Positions 28,510 through 41,039 of a stretch of 64,000 bases of DNA are shown in pieces. The notes beneath the pieces were generated by a model. That model was not told where the DNA came from. It searched no databases and saw only the letters and a program-made list of their open reading frames with translations. Numbering within the stretch: position 1 is the first letter of the stretch; each line of letters opens with the position of its first letter. Source of the DNA: Talpa occidentalis. Taxonomy: Eukaryota > Chordata > Mammalia > Eulipotyphla > Talpidae. The stretch spans positions 86,966,678 through 87,030,677 of the forward strand of contig NW_023602073.1 in NCBI RefSeq assembly GCF_014898055.3, given 5' to 3'. The position numbers and the translations under genes are program-made.

Positions 28510-28693
28510 CTGCACGGAGCTCCCTTTCGATGGGTGACCTCACATTCTTCTCCAGGAGCACAGAGATTGTCCAGGTACTGCTGGCTTTCGTCTCCAGGTC
28601 TGCAGTGACACTCTGCCTTTTTGGTCTGCTCGTTCTTTACACACTGGGCAAATTCACCACAGGCCATGAATTTGCAGGGATCTGCTTGATCAG
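28510..28693 (-). pseudogene. IMPG1: IMPG1 exon 15 equivalent: EGF-like domain (open frame)
   Basis: Read on the - strand, the acceptor gtctgtcacag precedes 184 bp that end TGCAG|gtaggt. It encodes [40 protein letters not shown] and [20 protein letters not shown], with the cysteine spacing of the IMPG1 EGF-like domain. IMPG1 (SPACR) is a secreted, heavily glycosylated proteoglycan of the matrix around rod and cone outer segments. This exon has no stop and good splice sites. Relative to human it seems about five residues shorter between the last cysteines, which keeps the frame. It is listed as part of a pseudogene because the two upstream exons are broken; taken alone it could pass for functional. 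Confidence 0.85.
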
Positions 28694-28899
28694 CTGTGAC
28701 AGACAGGGCAGCTTTTAATGATGCTTTGATGGAACTGGTGGGAGTGAAAGGCAGGAAAACCAACAGTATTTGCCATCATTTTATTTTAGAATGGGTTGTA
28801 CAGTAGTGATAATAGAACAGAGTAAGGAGACACATATTTTTATATCTATGAAAAATGTTTTTATAGAAACGTATGATGTCATATTTCACATCAAGTATA

Positions 28900-29040
28900 G
28901 TAATGCTCAAACTTTGGTGTGCATAAGAATTATCTAGAGGTCTTGTTAAAAGTCAGATTCCCAGGCCCCAGTCTCAGAGTTTCAGAGGTAGGAACTTTGG
29001 GATGGAGACTGTATGTCTAAGGAGGGTCCTGATGACATGG
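28900..29040. mobile_element. MER5-like hAT fossil fragment
   Basis: gctcaaactttggtgtgcat, aagaattatctagaggtctt and cccaggccccagtctcagag follow the MER5 pattern 'caaacttgg.gtgcat.agaatcacct.gag..cttgttaaaa'. The right end is unclear. Confidence 0.6.
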
Positions 29041-29639
29041 ATATGTGTGAATCGAGGAGTACATATTGATACCTATTTCACTACCAAATGGAGATATCTG
29101 GCTAGTTTTTGTAAGGTAAGAATTTTCTGCAGGGATGAGTTGTATTTAGGATCAAGTGTAACTTGAAAAGTAGTGCTCAGTCATTTATGTGAACAGGCTT
29201 GAGAATTCATGACATTTCCTGATTTAGAAAGTATTTTTCTCTTAATCTCTTGCTGATCCCTAGGACCTTAGAGTCTTTCCTTTAGAAAATTTAAATAAAT
29301 CTCTGGTCTCTGTTCTTTTTTGTCATTGACTATTCTGTTTTACTCTATTATTAATTCTGCAGGATTGTCTCAGGTTCTTTATAAAATGGATGATAAATTA
29401 AGGGAAGCTCAGGGTATCTGACTCAGGAAGGCCAGGGCTCTATCAGCGGTCCCCTCCTGTCTCGGCTGCACTGTGCAGAGAAGCAAGAGGTGCTGTCACG
29501 TGTGCAAAGACAGAACCAGAACAGGTCTCTGGTCTTCAGACCACTGCTTGTCTTGGAAGGGTTTCCTATGGAATCACATCAGCTGTTTACTCTTCAGAAT
29601 ATTATTGCAATAAGTGCCTATTATGTGCAAAACACTGCC

Positions 29640-30000
29640 TCGCACCCAGGGGGGCTCTCCTGGCTCTTTTCTCAGCAAGGGAAGAATTCAACATGAAGAT
29701 CAGAGTTAGACAAGAAAGCAAAAAGTTTACGGATACATCAGAAGGACAGGAAAGCTCTCTGGACAGCGAGGGGTCCCGAGGATGTTGCTGCTGAGGCATC
29801 AAAAAGCAGGAGTTTTTAAGGTATATTTGGCAAGGAGCAGTGGGGGTTTGGACATTGGGTGTCTAGGCGTTGTGTCTCTTGCTGATTGGTTGAGGTCCGT
29901 GGGGTTGCCTAGGTTACTGGGGCCCACTGTTATCTATTTCACCTGGCCTGACTTCCCAAAAACAAGCATTGGTCCTTTGCTGTAGCATTGTGTTACTGTA
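29640..30000 (-). mobile_element. Possible solo ERV LTR (antisense)
   Basis: gggaagaattcaacatgaag, gaaagcaaaaagtttacgga and tcattggttgag-like text (tgctgattggttgaggtccg) have the composition of an antisense class I ERV LTR: reversed poly(A) region first, promoter-side text after. No viral gene is present. Boundaries and family are not established. Confidence 0.35.
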
Positions 30001-31099
30001 ATGGTGTACTGAGCATTCCATTTTTCAGATTAATAAATGGGCTTACGGCCTGAGCTTCTCCTGGTTCCAACTGTTTTTCCTTACTCAGAGTGATAAATGG
30101 GCAGATTGATAAATGGGGTTGGGGGCTTGGGGAGGGGGGCTTGGGGTGCCCTGTTCCTAACTATCTGTACCCATTTTCCAGCTTCCTCATTCAACACTAG
30201 GGCACAGGCAAACAACTGTGTGTAAACAGTTTTTCCTAGAAACCTAGGGTAAGGCCAGAAATATATACAGATGCTTCTACATAAGAGGTCTAGCGCCTTG
30301 TTTAGCATATTAACTCTAAGTACAAGGATAAGTTTAGAGACCAGATTCTAAGGAAGTGATTGTTTGAACTGAGTCAAATGGGTTGTGTTTGTACATGCAA
30401 AGACTAGGAAGGGCATCCGACCACATCCAGTAACATGAGCAGATGTGGCTAATGTGAACTGGCTTTCCTAAAGCTGGCCATGCTAGGGGATCCTCCTCAG
30501 TTTAGAAAGTAACATTACCCTGACAACTCAGGTACTTCACACCCAGAGCCTGGTCTTATAAATAACAGCTGTCAGCAACTTTTCACTCAGGTCTGTCGTC
30601 TTGAAAACAGAATCCAGGAGGGGACTATCAGAGGCTGCCTTTTCCTCTCTTTGCAGTAGAGAAATAGATTTGACTTGAAAAGCCAACTAAAAGCAAGGCT
30701 CTGTCCATTTGAAGACTAATAGAAATGTGTAGTAACCATGAGTTTCCTGTTGAAGTGAATATTTCTGTTTTTCCACAATTTTCTTCAACGTACTCAGGCA
30801 TAGTCTCTGTACTGGTCAGGTTAAACAGAACGCAATGAGGCAACATTGGAGATATAAATTTGTCCAAATTTAGGTGCCCTGAATCAGGCACATTTGAAGA
30901 ACAAATGCACCTAGATTATAAAAGATGATGGATAACTTGCTTTCCCCTCTTAATGATTTAGGACCAATCTACAAAGAAGTAGGAGACTTCAGGTCAAGAA
31001 GTTTACTTTTAGCTTGCTGTGTATGTCTTCCTGTGCACTAAGACAACAGTCCTTCACTCAATGATAATCAACTTGACCTTTCAAAACCTTCAAGCACAA

Positions 31100-32155
31100 T
31101 TTTCCCAGCACCATTTATTGAATAAATTGCCCATGTTCCAGTGCATATTCTTTGCTCCTTTGTCAAATGTCAGTTGTCCATATAAGTGTGGTTTTATTTC
31201 TGGGCTCTCTATTCAGTTCCATTGGTCTGTGTGTCTGTTTTTGTTCCAATACCAAACTGTTTTAATTATTATGGCTTTGTAGTGTAGCTTGGTACCTCCT
31301 TTTTCCTTTGTTTTCATCAGTAGGGCTTTGGCTATTTGTGGGTTTTTTGTGGTTCCATATGAATTTCATCAGTATTTGCTCTATTTCTTTGAAGAATGTC
31401 ATTGAGATTTTTATTGGAATAGCATTGAACCTGTATATTGCTTTTGGTAGGATGGGCATTTTAATAATGTTAATTCTTCCAGTCCATGAGCAGGGGATGT
31501 CTTTCCATTTCTTTGTGTCCTCTTCTATTTCTTTTAACAGTGTTTTATAATTTTCTCTGTATGGGTCTTTCACCTTTTTTGTTAGGTTTATTTCCAACTA
31601 TTTGATTTTTTGGGTTTCAATTATAAAAGGGATGGTTTTCTTGATTTCTTCTTCTTCTTCAGATTCGTTGTTTGTGTATAGGAAGGCTACTGATTTTTGT
31701 GTGTTGATTTTGTATCTGCTACTTTACTGAAATGGTTGATTATTTTGAGTAATTTTGCCATTCACAGCAATGTGGATGGAACTAGAAGGAATTATGCTCA
31801 ATGAAATAAGCCAGAAGGAAAAAGAAAAATATCGGATGGTTTCACTTATAGCAAGAATACAGGGGAAACAAATAAGACATCATGTAAAAAAATAATAACA
31901 TAAAAAATAATAAAAGTACAAAACACAACAAAGCAAAAACAGACAATTATAAATCAGAGACATACTGCAGGTGAAGAGGGAGAGGGATCAGAGGGAGGGA
32001 GGGAGGAGCACAGGAGACTGAAATGATGGTGCACGGGTGCATTGGTGAAGAAAATTCTATGGGGACTACACCTGAGGGGGGTGGGGTGAAGCAAATATTA
32101 TTTAAAAATGAATAACGATGTAAAAAATAAAAAAATATAAAAAAATAAAAAAACC
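31100..32155. mobile_element. 5'-inverted L1 insertion with target-site duplications
   Basis: From 31100 to about 31758 the DNA is antisense L1 ORF2: the - strand reading at 31262-31597 includes [20 protein letters not shown] and [20 protein letters not shown], typical ORF2 C-terminal text. From about 31760 the orientation switches to sense, with ORF2 end text ggaactagaaggaattatgc, the 3' UTR and an A-rich tail to 32155. Flanking duplications aaaaccttcaagcacaa (31083-31099) and aaaatcttcaagcacaa (32156-32172) differ by one base, so this is one insertion event with a 5' inversion (twin priming). Confidence 0.93.
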
Positions 32156-33184
32156 AAAATCTTCAAGCACAAAGAATTTCATACCAACTAATTATTTTAA
32201 TTTTGGTTTTATTTTATCCACATATAAAATTTCCAATTTTGGAGTTCACTTAGTCCATGAGGAAGCGAGACTCAGTGAATTGAATGTTGCCAACCTACCT
32301 GTTCATGTTCAGGTCCTCTAATTCCCACCTCTATCACTTTGTGAGCTGAGAGATTCCGGAGAAGGAAAGAGCCCCAATGGGAGCTATTTGATCATGGCAT
32401 ATAGAGGCTATTTGTGGCAGTAATTAGAATGCTAACAGAAAAGACATACTTACAATATTCATGGTTGAAGTACCTCATGCTGCTTCCACCATTACAAAAA
32501 ATATCTTTCCTAGGTATGCTGATGACCCTCTTTATGTAAGTATCATTTTCAAGGGACAGCTACAACACCAGGCTTTAGGCAAAGACTGACAACTGGATGT
32601 GCACTGACCCTAGATGAAACAGCATGAAAGAGAAACAATTGCTTCTATGGGGAATAAAAGTTTAACTAATGGAACTTTCTTAAGCAAAGTTTTCCCTGTG
32701 CTGTTACCATTTACCTTCTTGGTCACATCCTGAAGACTTTTCTCCTTAAAATGATGGATTCATTTACGTGTAGGCCATGAAACTATTGCCTCTTTCTTAA
32801 CACAACACAGGGATTTGCACAAAATATTTTGGTCTGAACTTCCCACTCTTTAGCCTCAATCTGGTCAGTATTAATAATTGAAAATTTATGTAGCTACAAC
32901 CTAAAATGCATGGTGCTGTTTATGGCTTGTTTGAAAAGAGGAAGGAAAAGGAGACTTGAGATCAGGAGCTGATTGGGAGATAACTAGATACTATTTTCTA
33001 AATGAATATTTTCAAGTCATAACAGATTGCGTGTACGTGTGGATTGGAGGAAGTGAAGTCATTGTGACTGGTGTATAGAATAGATGCCCTAGCTTTCCAG
33101 GTTGACTAAGTTGCCTAAACTTCCTGTATTTACTTAAATCTCCTTTAAATAGTTTTTTTTAGGGAAAAAAGTCTTTCCTTTTTT

Positions 33185-33800
33185 AAAAATTATTGAAATG
33201 ACAATGGTTTACAACAATGCACAAGATTCAGGGGAATAGACTCACAGCTCCTTAGATGTACATCACCACACCACACCCCCCACCACAGCACCCATATCCC
33301 TTCACCATATACTAATGGGCCACCCTTTCCTTTGTTCTCATCCCACCCTCTCCCTCTAGTAGCCTCAGTTCTGTAGTCATATTGGTAGGCTTTGTTTGGT
33401 TTAGTTTTGTCAGTTCCTTTTTTTTGTTTCACTATATTCTACATGTGAGTTAAATCATCTGGTAATATCTCCCTCTAGCTTATTTCACTTCTCCCTCTAG
33501 TATATTCCCTTCTAGTTCCATTCATGTTTTCACAAATGACAAAATTTCATCTTTCCTCATAGCTGAATGGTACTCCATTATGTATATGTACCACATTTTC
33601 TTAATCCATTCATCTCTTTGGGGGGCACTCAGGTTGTTGCTATAATTTGGCGATTATAAATGTAACAGGGTGGTCCCCAGGAAAAGGGAAGGGTAACATA
33701 AATGATGCGATGAACATAGTTGTGAGTATATCCCTTTGAATTAGTGTTTTGGATTTGGATAAATATCCAGGGGTGGAATTGCTGGGTCTTATTATCTTCA
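33185..33800 (-). mobile_element. L1 3'-region fragment (antisense)
   Basis: ttgaaatgacaatggtttac, tccattatgtatatgtacca, cattttcttaatccattcat and atatccaggggtggaattgc are antisense L1 3' UTR and ORF2-end text. An unassigned insert of about 40 bases interrupts it near 33668-33706. No ORF remains. Confidence 0.8.
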
Positions 33801-34224
33801 ACACATTATTTTTATGGTGGGCACTAGAGAGAGTTTTCTCCATGAAACAGCACTGTACTTAATAAACACCTAGTATAGTTTGAGGCATCCTCTTGGTTTA
33901 TTATTGCTTGCTGGCAAAATGACAGTGTTTATCCTTAACTCACGTGAATAGCTCTTCAGTGGAAACAACCCAGGGCGCTTTGGCTTCAGTGAGTTGAATA
34001 TTATAAGAAGCTGCTAATTCGCAGCTGGTGAGAAATATGCAGACTTATCTGGTGCCCAGAGGCCGTGGCTAGTCCTTAGCTTCCCATGGATTTTGGCCCT
34101 AGTTTGAACTTTTATGCCTTTTAATTTCAGTCCTTGTCCTGATGTGGCTCCAGGTATTGTGATCCCAAACTTCCTGCTTCTCCTGGAATGCAATGACATT
34201 TATCTATATAAACAAGCAACTCTC

Positions 34225-34365
34225 ATTAATTGAGTAGCATTTAGTGGTTGGCCCTGTGCTGGGCACTTAAACACACGCTTTCATCAATATTCACAACAAC
34301 CTTCCAAAGTAGGTATTGCCAACTTCATTTTCAAGGTGAAGACATTGAAGATGGGCAATTGAGGC
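34225..34365 (-). repeat. MIR fragment (antisense)
   Basis: gccctgtgctgggcacttaa, tcatcaatattcacaacaac and ccttccaaagtaggtattgc match the antisense MIR order. Confidence 0.65.
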
Positions 34366-35537
34366 CTATTGCAGCTCAAGATTAACATTTGTAAGTCTAC
34401 TCACAATGGTCAGCTTTTGACATCTAGTGGTTTTCAAACATGGGCTTGCCATATTTGAACCTCAGGTGTTCAAGCGCAAGTAGGAAATGAGGAGGCGTGA
34501 GTCAGGGTCCTGACCACACCAGCATCTCCACTCTCACCCATTACACATGTGCTTCTAGGAATGTGAGCCTTTGAACCAAAGCTCTCCCAAGTGAACAAAG
34601 CTCAGAACACTTGTTTGCCACCACTCCTCCCAGCCTTTGCTTTATCATGGAAAGCAGCCCAGCAATGTGCTGTCCACACTGGTTTCTGTTACTCACGCAG
34701 TGAACATGGCTTCAAGTAAGTGAGCTATCACTAGGGCTTGGAAATATTTGTCGATTCTGAGATTTCCAGTGTAGGCATATTTTCTTTATCAATTTTCCCC
34801 TTAGAATTATTTTTATGATGTCTTTGTAGGTATTTTAATGTCTTGGAACGCATTCCCAATGGGCTGACTAAGGAAAGCTGTCTCTCAGCTCAGCTCCATG
34901 CAACTAAGAAGCATTTAAATGAATGTCCCTTGACTGCCAGAAACATTCCGAGGCATTTGCACTTAAAAGGATTGTGGTCCAGATCATCAAGGCAGGAGGA
35001 AACATCGCCCCCTGTGGCCCAGAGATCATAGATACTGGAGGGTCTAAGACTGCACTTATCAAATCTCTTGTTTCAAACCTCTTGTTTCTGCTTCCAGATG
35101 TGTGCCAGGCCTCTGGGGTCTCCGGTAAGCATTTCACCAACTCCACTTAATTGCACAGTCTTCACCCCACCCCTTCCTCCTTCCCTCTCCCCACCCCCTC
35201 CTGTCACTTGCCTCACACCCTTGGGGCTGTTTATTGATACCTTTATTATTCACTTACCATGATCATTTCACCATGTCCTTTTGGGCTGTCACAGGGATCA
35301 CGCATTGGACAGAAAGTGAAGCATTTTCTTTGACTGGGTCCCGTTTAATGCAGGATTTCAGGATTTGGCTGAAACCCAGACTTCACCTGGCTAGGGTGGG
35401 TTAGTTTTTGGCACGACTTTTTTTTTTCTTCCCCCATTTATTTCACTGCAATGAAACCTAGTGTACACTAGATGGTGGTCAATAGCAAAAGAAGTAGGAA
35501 TAGACGTAGGGGACAAACCCGAGCTGATTTCTGTCTT

Positions 35538-35783
35538 AAAGTCTCACTCACAGCAGGAATTTAGAAAACCTAAATAAGGGACCAGGAAAAAGACTAATTA
35601 TAATAAAGTAAAAATCAAAATCAACAAGCAACTATAAACCAGAGACACACTACAGGAGGAGGGAGGGAGTAGGATCAAAACAAGGGTGGTGGGAATTGGA
35701 TGGGGACTATAACCAAGATGAAAATGCATACATTGTGCGAAAATGAAAAATGATGTAAAAATATATAAAATTAAAAAAATAAC
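35538..35783 (+). mobile_element. L1 3' UTR-only insertion (sense)
   Basis: gtctcactcacagcaggaat, cctaaataagggaccaggaa, aaatcaaaatcaacaagcaa and an A-rich end match the 3' UTR seen at 61700-61905. The copy is severely 5'-truncated to about 245 bases. Confidence 0.82.
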
Positions 35784-35847
35784 TTCATTATATAATATAA
35801 ATTATCATCAGTTATCCCAATAAATGTTTATTCTTTTACATTAAAAA

Positions 35848-35870
35848 CAAAAACAAAAACAAAAACCTCG
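35848..35870. repeat. (AAAAAC)n simple repeat
   Basis: Four near-perfect AAAAAC units directly precede the CpG-rich islet. It may be the A-rich tail of an otherwise unrecognised insertion. Confidence 0.8.
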
Positions 35871-36360
35871 GTGCAGAGCGCACCGGTGGAGGGAAGAAGT
35901 CTGGATGGAATTCGGGAGCAAGCAGATGCAGCTCCTGGGGACCGCTAATAGCCTTTATTATTCCCTGATTACAGCGTCAGATCCGGCCTGGCCGGCCTGG
36001 GGGAACCTGGTGAAAGTTCCCGGGTCATCATTTCTCATCTGGAAAAGGCAGAGCTAGGACTCTTAAGTCCGGGGGCAGGCGGAGCCGCCGCCCCCTGGGG
36101 CCCAGCGTGACCAAGCCTGGAGGCTGAATCAAGTCCCGGGAATAAACGAGGCCAGTGAGCGCTCCTGCCCGCTGCGGGGTTTGGGGGCTCGCAAGGTGAG
36201 GCTTCATCCTCCCCTCCCCCACTTTTAACCAAGGCTGAGTCCAGATTTAGGGGAGGGGAGGAAGAAGGGGCCAATCCTTTGCTTGGGGCTCAAGAGAACC
36301 GCCAATTTACAGGTTCCAATCAATGTAATCTGCAGAGCCCTTGGACGCGCGGCTTTAAGG
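35871..36360. promoter_or_regulatory. CpG-rich islet (orphan CpG island candidate)
   Basis: About 490 bases with roughly 25 or more CpG dinucleotides by eye count, including ggcggagccgccgcccc and ggacgcgcggc, inside strongly AT-rich, CpG-poor intron DNA. No ORF with recognisable product crosses it. It may be an orphan promoter or enhancer, or a recent insertion not yet depleted of CpG. Confidence 0.5.
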
Positions 36361-38104
36361 CTTATCACTTTTAGGGGTTTAGGAACTTGTTTTAAGTTAT
36401 TCAAAATCAGGGAAAAAAATTAACGTAATCCTGTATGGATTATAGTCATCTCTCTACCAGCGGAGTCATAAAATGGAATTTTAATTATTTTTATTAATAT
36501 TGATATTTAAAATGAATATTCATGAAGGAAGAAGGGCTTAGAGCCCAAGAAATCCTAATGCAGCCTTGGTGGTCTGACTGTACCCTCTCCAGGCGTCCGT
36601 GTTACTTTTTTAAGTGCCTGGTTCTCAGTTTTTAGTAATTTGAATAAATAGGGCTCTCTTCTGAGAGTTCCTCTGAGATGTAAAGCAGGGGCCTCACCTT
36701 CCACACAGGGCCATCTGGTTAATTTGCCCAAATCCTGAGAACATTCTGGAATTGTCTGCACAGGTAGAGGAAGTGACAGCTCATCCTTGCTGTCAATGCT
36801 GAAGCCACCAGGAAAGTCCCTTAGAGGGTAGAAGGGTGAAGGATTCTCAGAAACTCTGGCCTTGGAAAGGTAGATTAGCATCTTTAGATATTTTTCCCCT
36901 TCTATAAAATAGGGGTATTTAAACCAAGTGATCACTAATGTCCCTCTAACTCCAATATAAATCTCCCATTCTAGTGGGCTATCAGAATATAGAGAGCAGG
37001 AGCGTTAGTTGGGCGCGCAGGCACAGACTCTGGAACTGTTGATGCAATGCACTGATTAAAACTTAAAAAATTCTTCATTGAAATTAATCTTTCACTGTTA
37101 TTTTGTTATTGAACCAAAATGTTTTGCTTATGGCTTATTGCTGAAGGGCAGGATTAGAGTGAGAATAATTATTCAATGATAAATAGCATACAGCTAAGCA
37201 CATAGTTGACATTTAATACACATTTGTGGAATAGAATAAGTTATTAATGGGAGTTCTTTATGTTTTTTTATGTAATATGAGAAACTTTGGATTTTGTTTC
37301 AATTCTCCACCCTCTTCAAGAACAACCACCATATACTGTTTATAGAAGGGTCTCAGTAATTCTTTCCTATATGAATAGATGTGTGAATAACAATAGCATC
37401 TTGCCCTAGATTAGAGGTTGAATTATCTCTGCTCTTAGCCACTCTTGGTATTGGCCAAACTGAGGTGTTTGAAGTGCTTTGGTGGTAAGGCCAGGATCAG
37501 TCAGTGGAGGGAACACTTGAACAGGGGTGACACACTACAGGAGGCAGTTCTGGAGGTGGCCCTGCAGCTGGGCAGAGACCCACACTTGTGTGGAGGGCTC
37601 TGCATTAAGTGATGAGCTGAAGAGCTCCTGGAGTGTCCTAAAAAAGCTCCATTTGATGGTTTGGAAGCAGGATGAGGGCTCCCTCATGGCATCAGGTGTT
37701 AACAGAGTATCCCAGGGATGCAGCCCAGGCGGTGAAAGGCAACAATAGTGGAATCCCAGGAAAAAGGGCCTGGGATACACATAGGAGATGGAGGAATGTG
37801 GGCAAATAGGAGGGGAAGAAACTGGGGAAGTGTCTTAGAAGGAGAATCCTGTGGTGCCCCAGCTGGCAAGGGAAACAAGAGCCAACAGTGCATACATAGT
37901 GGGTGGACCCTTGGAGGTTTGGGATTTTGTTTCTGAAAGATAACTTTCTTTTTTTGCATCCTAAGAATATTACAACATATTATAGGAAATTGCACTTGGT
38001 GAAGTGTAGGACCTAACAATTCATTTAGGATTAATTAAACTGAAGTGTGTTGTCACTTTTTCTAAATAGATGAAACAGCCTGGGTTGATAAGACTCTTTT
38101 TTTA

Positions 38105-38265
38105 TAGAGGCAGGAGGGTAGAGTTGAAGGAAGCACATAAAGCTGCCTTTGAATTCTGGTCACAGCGTTTGCTAACCAGTAAAAGACAAGTTACCAAAGG
38201 TAAGATGCTTTAAAATACCTTTTCTCCAACTGGATAATGGCGGGGGGGGGGGGGGGGAATAATAG
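38105..38265 (+). repeat. MIR-like fragment with G16 tract
   Basis: cctttgaattctggtcacag, gtaaaagacaagttaccaaa and ttttctccaactggataatgg follow the sense MIR order loosely. A run of 16 G (38242-38257) sits where MIR has 'atggggataata', so the tract probably expanded from that site. Confidence 0.55.
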
Positions 38266-39934
38266 CTACTTTGTGTAGTTTTTTACTAAAGATTAAAAAA
38301 TCATGCATTTACTATAGCTATTACTGATTTTATTGTCATTATTATGGTGAGTGACACCTACCATCTTTTCAGAGCTGGTGACTGGATGGGAATCTTATAC
38401 ATTATGCACTTTCCAGACAAAATGAGTCTGTTAATCCACATGCTGGTTAGAAGCATGCTGCATGCCAGACTGTAATTAATTTCAATGTTTATAATTTACC
38501 AGCCTTCAGGTCTGCCCATTTTTAAAAGAGGCTTCTTAGAAATTCAAGGAGAGCATAAGTTAGAATAAGTTATATGTGGTTTTGCATTTTTGAAATTTTC
38601 AACCTGCATAACTAACTGGCATAAAGCCCTACATGCTTCTGAAGAATTTTCATAGCTGCCTAAATGAAAGACGACGCTAGCTGCCAGGGATGCTGGCAGA
38701 ATACTGAGCAAGTGTGATTTATTGGGTTTTTCGGTTGATAAATCACAGATCGTTCTAACATTGGTTTATACTTTTTATATCACAGATTCATTTATTCAGG
38801 AAGTTTTCAAAAGGTGAGTCGCAAACCACATGCAATAATAACAGTGTGTCACTTCCCCTACGTGTCTGCACCTCTGCAGCTGTTAGTTGGCCTAACAGAT
38901 TGCTGGTCCTCTTTTGGAGGACATGTACAGGGACCGAGGTGCTGATCTGAATGTGGAATGATACTCACCTAGAAATCTCATGAGAATTTTCAAATTCTCT
39001 CTCTCTCTTTAGTCCAAAAGAATTCTTGGAATATTATTTCCTTCATGCAGCATTACTACCACTAACTATGTTTCCACCATAACGTTAGGCCTAAAGAAAG
39101 AAGACTTGAGAGAATATTGTTTCAAATTTTGCAAATAATTGGTCTTTCTGGGCATTGCCTGTAAATATTGTAAAACTGGAGTTTAGAAAAGAAATGCTAA
39201 ATCCTCTGACCACACTGCCTTAAAATTCCCTTCAGCCTGACTGAACTTTACATAGGCTTCCTCCTGACTTTAGGCCCCTGACTTCCTTTTCTTAGAAAAG
39301 TTAGTTTAGAAAATACATAGTCAGTTCTTTCTCTGCCCCTTTGAGACATAAGTCTTCTTTAAAACTTTGCCGGTATTACAGCTCAGGAATGCCTTTCTGA
39401 AGGATCTGGATGCCATCTCTTTGAAATATAACTGTTAAGGAAGATAGAACCGTATTTCACAGTCTCTGTGAGAGGGTCAGAGCTTTGCCCCACATTGCAG
39501 GACGGAGGTGGGTAGGGTATGTTGACTTTCTCATTTTCTGTGTTGTCCAACCTCATGAAACCTGGCCTTGCTCTTGCCACATGAGACTGCTTTTGCCAAG
39601 GAGTCTAACAGTCTCTGAACTGTCAGCTTGAATGACCTCCAACTACTGTTCAGTCACAGCTGTTGAAGCTGCTGACCACGTCTTCTGCGTGTCTCTTTTC
39701 CTGGCTTTTATAACATCGTCCTCTCCTGGTTTCACTCTGACTGGTCTCTCTTGGCTCCCTTCATGGGCAGTCCTTCTGTTTTTCCAGTAAGTGTTAGCTC
39801 TTCTGAGCCCCATTACCATCCCCACCCATCCTACATATTGCTTGTGCCATTTTTAACCTGTTCTTGTTATAGGGCAACCCCCATATGAAATGGGTTGCCT
39901 GACTGTGGGTCCTCTCCCATGCGCTTAAAAGGGA

Positions 39935-40345
39935 CTTACAATAAAACTCAACTGCAGGCACTCACAAAAAGGTTAATAAAGGGTTTATTAACAAAAGAAG
40001 GAGAAATGAAGAAATGAATAAGTCAGGGAGAAAGAAAGGGAGAGAAATTCGTGAATGTGTCCTACCAGGTCCACTGAGCTGGAACCCCAATAGCATGCTG
40101 AGAGCTGGTGAAAAACCAAGAGACCCCAAGGCCCACATGTCTGGTTTTATACCAAACCTGGCTGCTTAACTCCACCCTTAGTTCCCAGCAATCCTCCCTT
40201 CAGTGGTGATGACATTATGGGATTTGTAGTTCTTGGTGTCTAGGATCTCTTTGGTCTGGAGTGGGGGTGGGGCCCATAAAACCTATTTGTGGAGTTTGTT
40301 CAGGACATCCTTTCCCCCCAACATTCTGTGACTTCAACCAAAAGC
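39935..40345 (-). mobile_element. Possible solo ERV LTR (antisense)
   Basis: aaggttaataaagggtttat, tcctaccaggtccactgagc, ctggttttataccaaacctg and gggtggggcccataaaacct resemble an antisense LTR with reversed poly(A) and promoter parts. No ORF is present. The call is by composition and layout only. Confidence 0.4.
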
Positions 40346-41039
40346 ATACTTTCAGCCCCGGCCTTGCCCTGCTTCACAGGCTATAGATCAACCCACCTCA
40401 TACCCATTTCCTCAAAACTGGTTAACCTGCAAAAAATGTTTGGAGTATTTTTATAGCCTTAAGATATTAATCTCTGCATTTAAATTAAAAAATAATCTAC
40501 ATACCCTTTGTAGTTACTTGTATGTTCCACATTTGCAGTATTATGAAAAATAAAATGTTATATTTTTATTTTTAATAGAGAATAATTTAAGGATTCTTTA
40601 GTACTTACTTGAGACTTTGAGTTTTACAAAATTTATTAAAGCTTAACATTAAAAGACCATAAGTCAGTTAAAAAAAAGAAAAATAGGACACCAAAGTGGA
40701 GCAAATAGACTGACAGGGGCTCTCAGGCAGCCTGGCTTTAAATGAGCTGACTGCCGGGCTTCCAAGCCAAGTGCCTGCTCTGAGAAGCCAACTTTTTGTA
40801 TTCTAAGCTGCCAGTATGAAGGAATAACTGAAGTAACCTGACAATCTCAGAAATATCTGCATTTTCTCCAACCCTTTCTAGAAAAGCCCCTCCATTCCTT
40901 TCTGTGCTTGGACCCACCAGTTGCAGACACCAAGGCTCAGCCCAACATCGCCATCTATCCCGGGAGCCTGGCATGACAGCCACTCACTCCAGAGCATTAA
41001 CTGCCCTCTCCCTGTGCTTCAGACCATTTTAGTTCATAT

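Noticed and set aside
36555..36935. 126-codon open frame on the - strand next to the CpG-rich islet
   Set aside because: No domain or homology recognised, and the frame does not extend into the CpG-rich part in a way that suggests a first exon.
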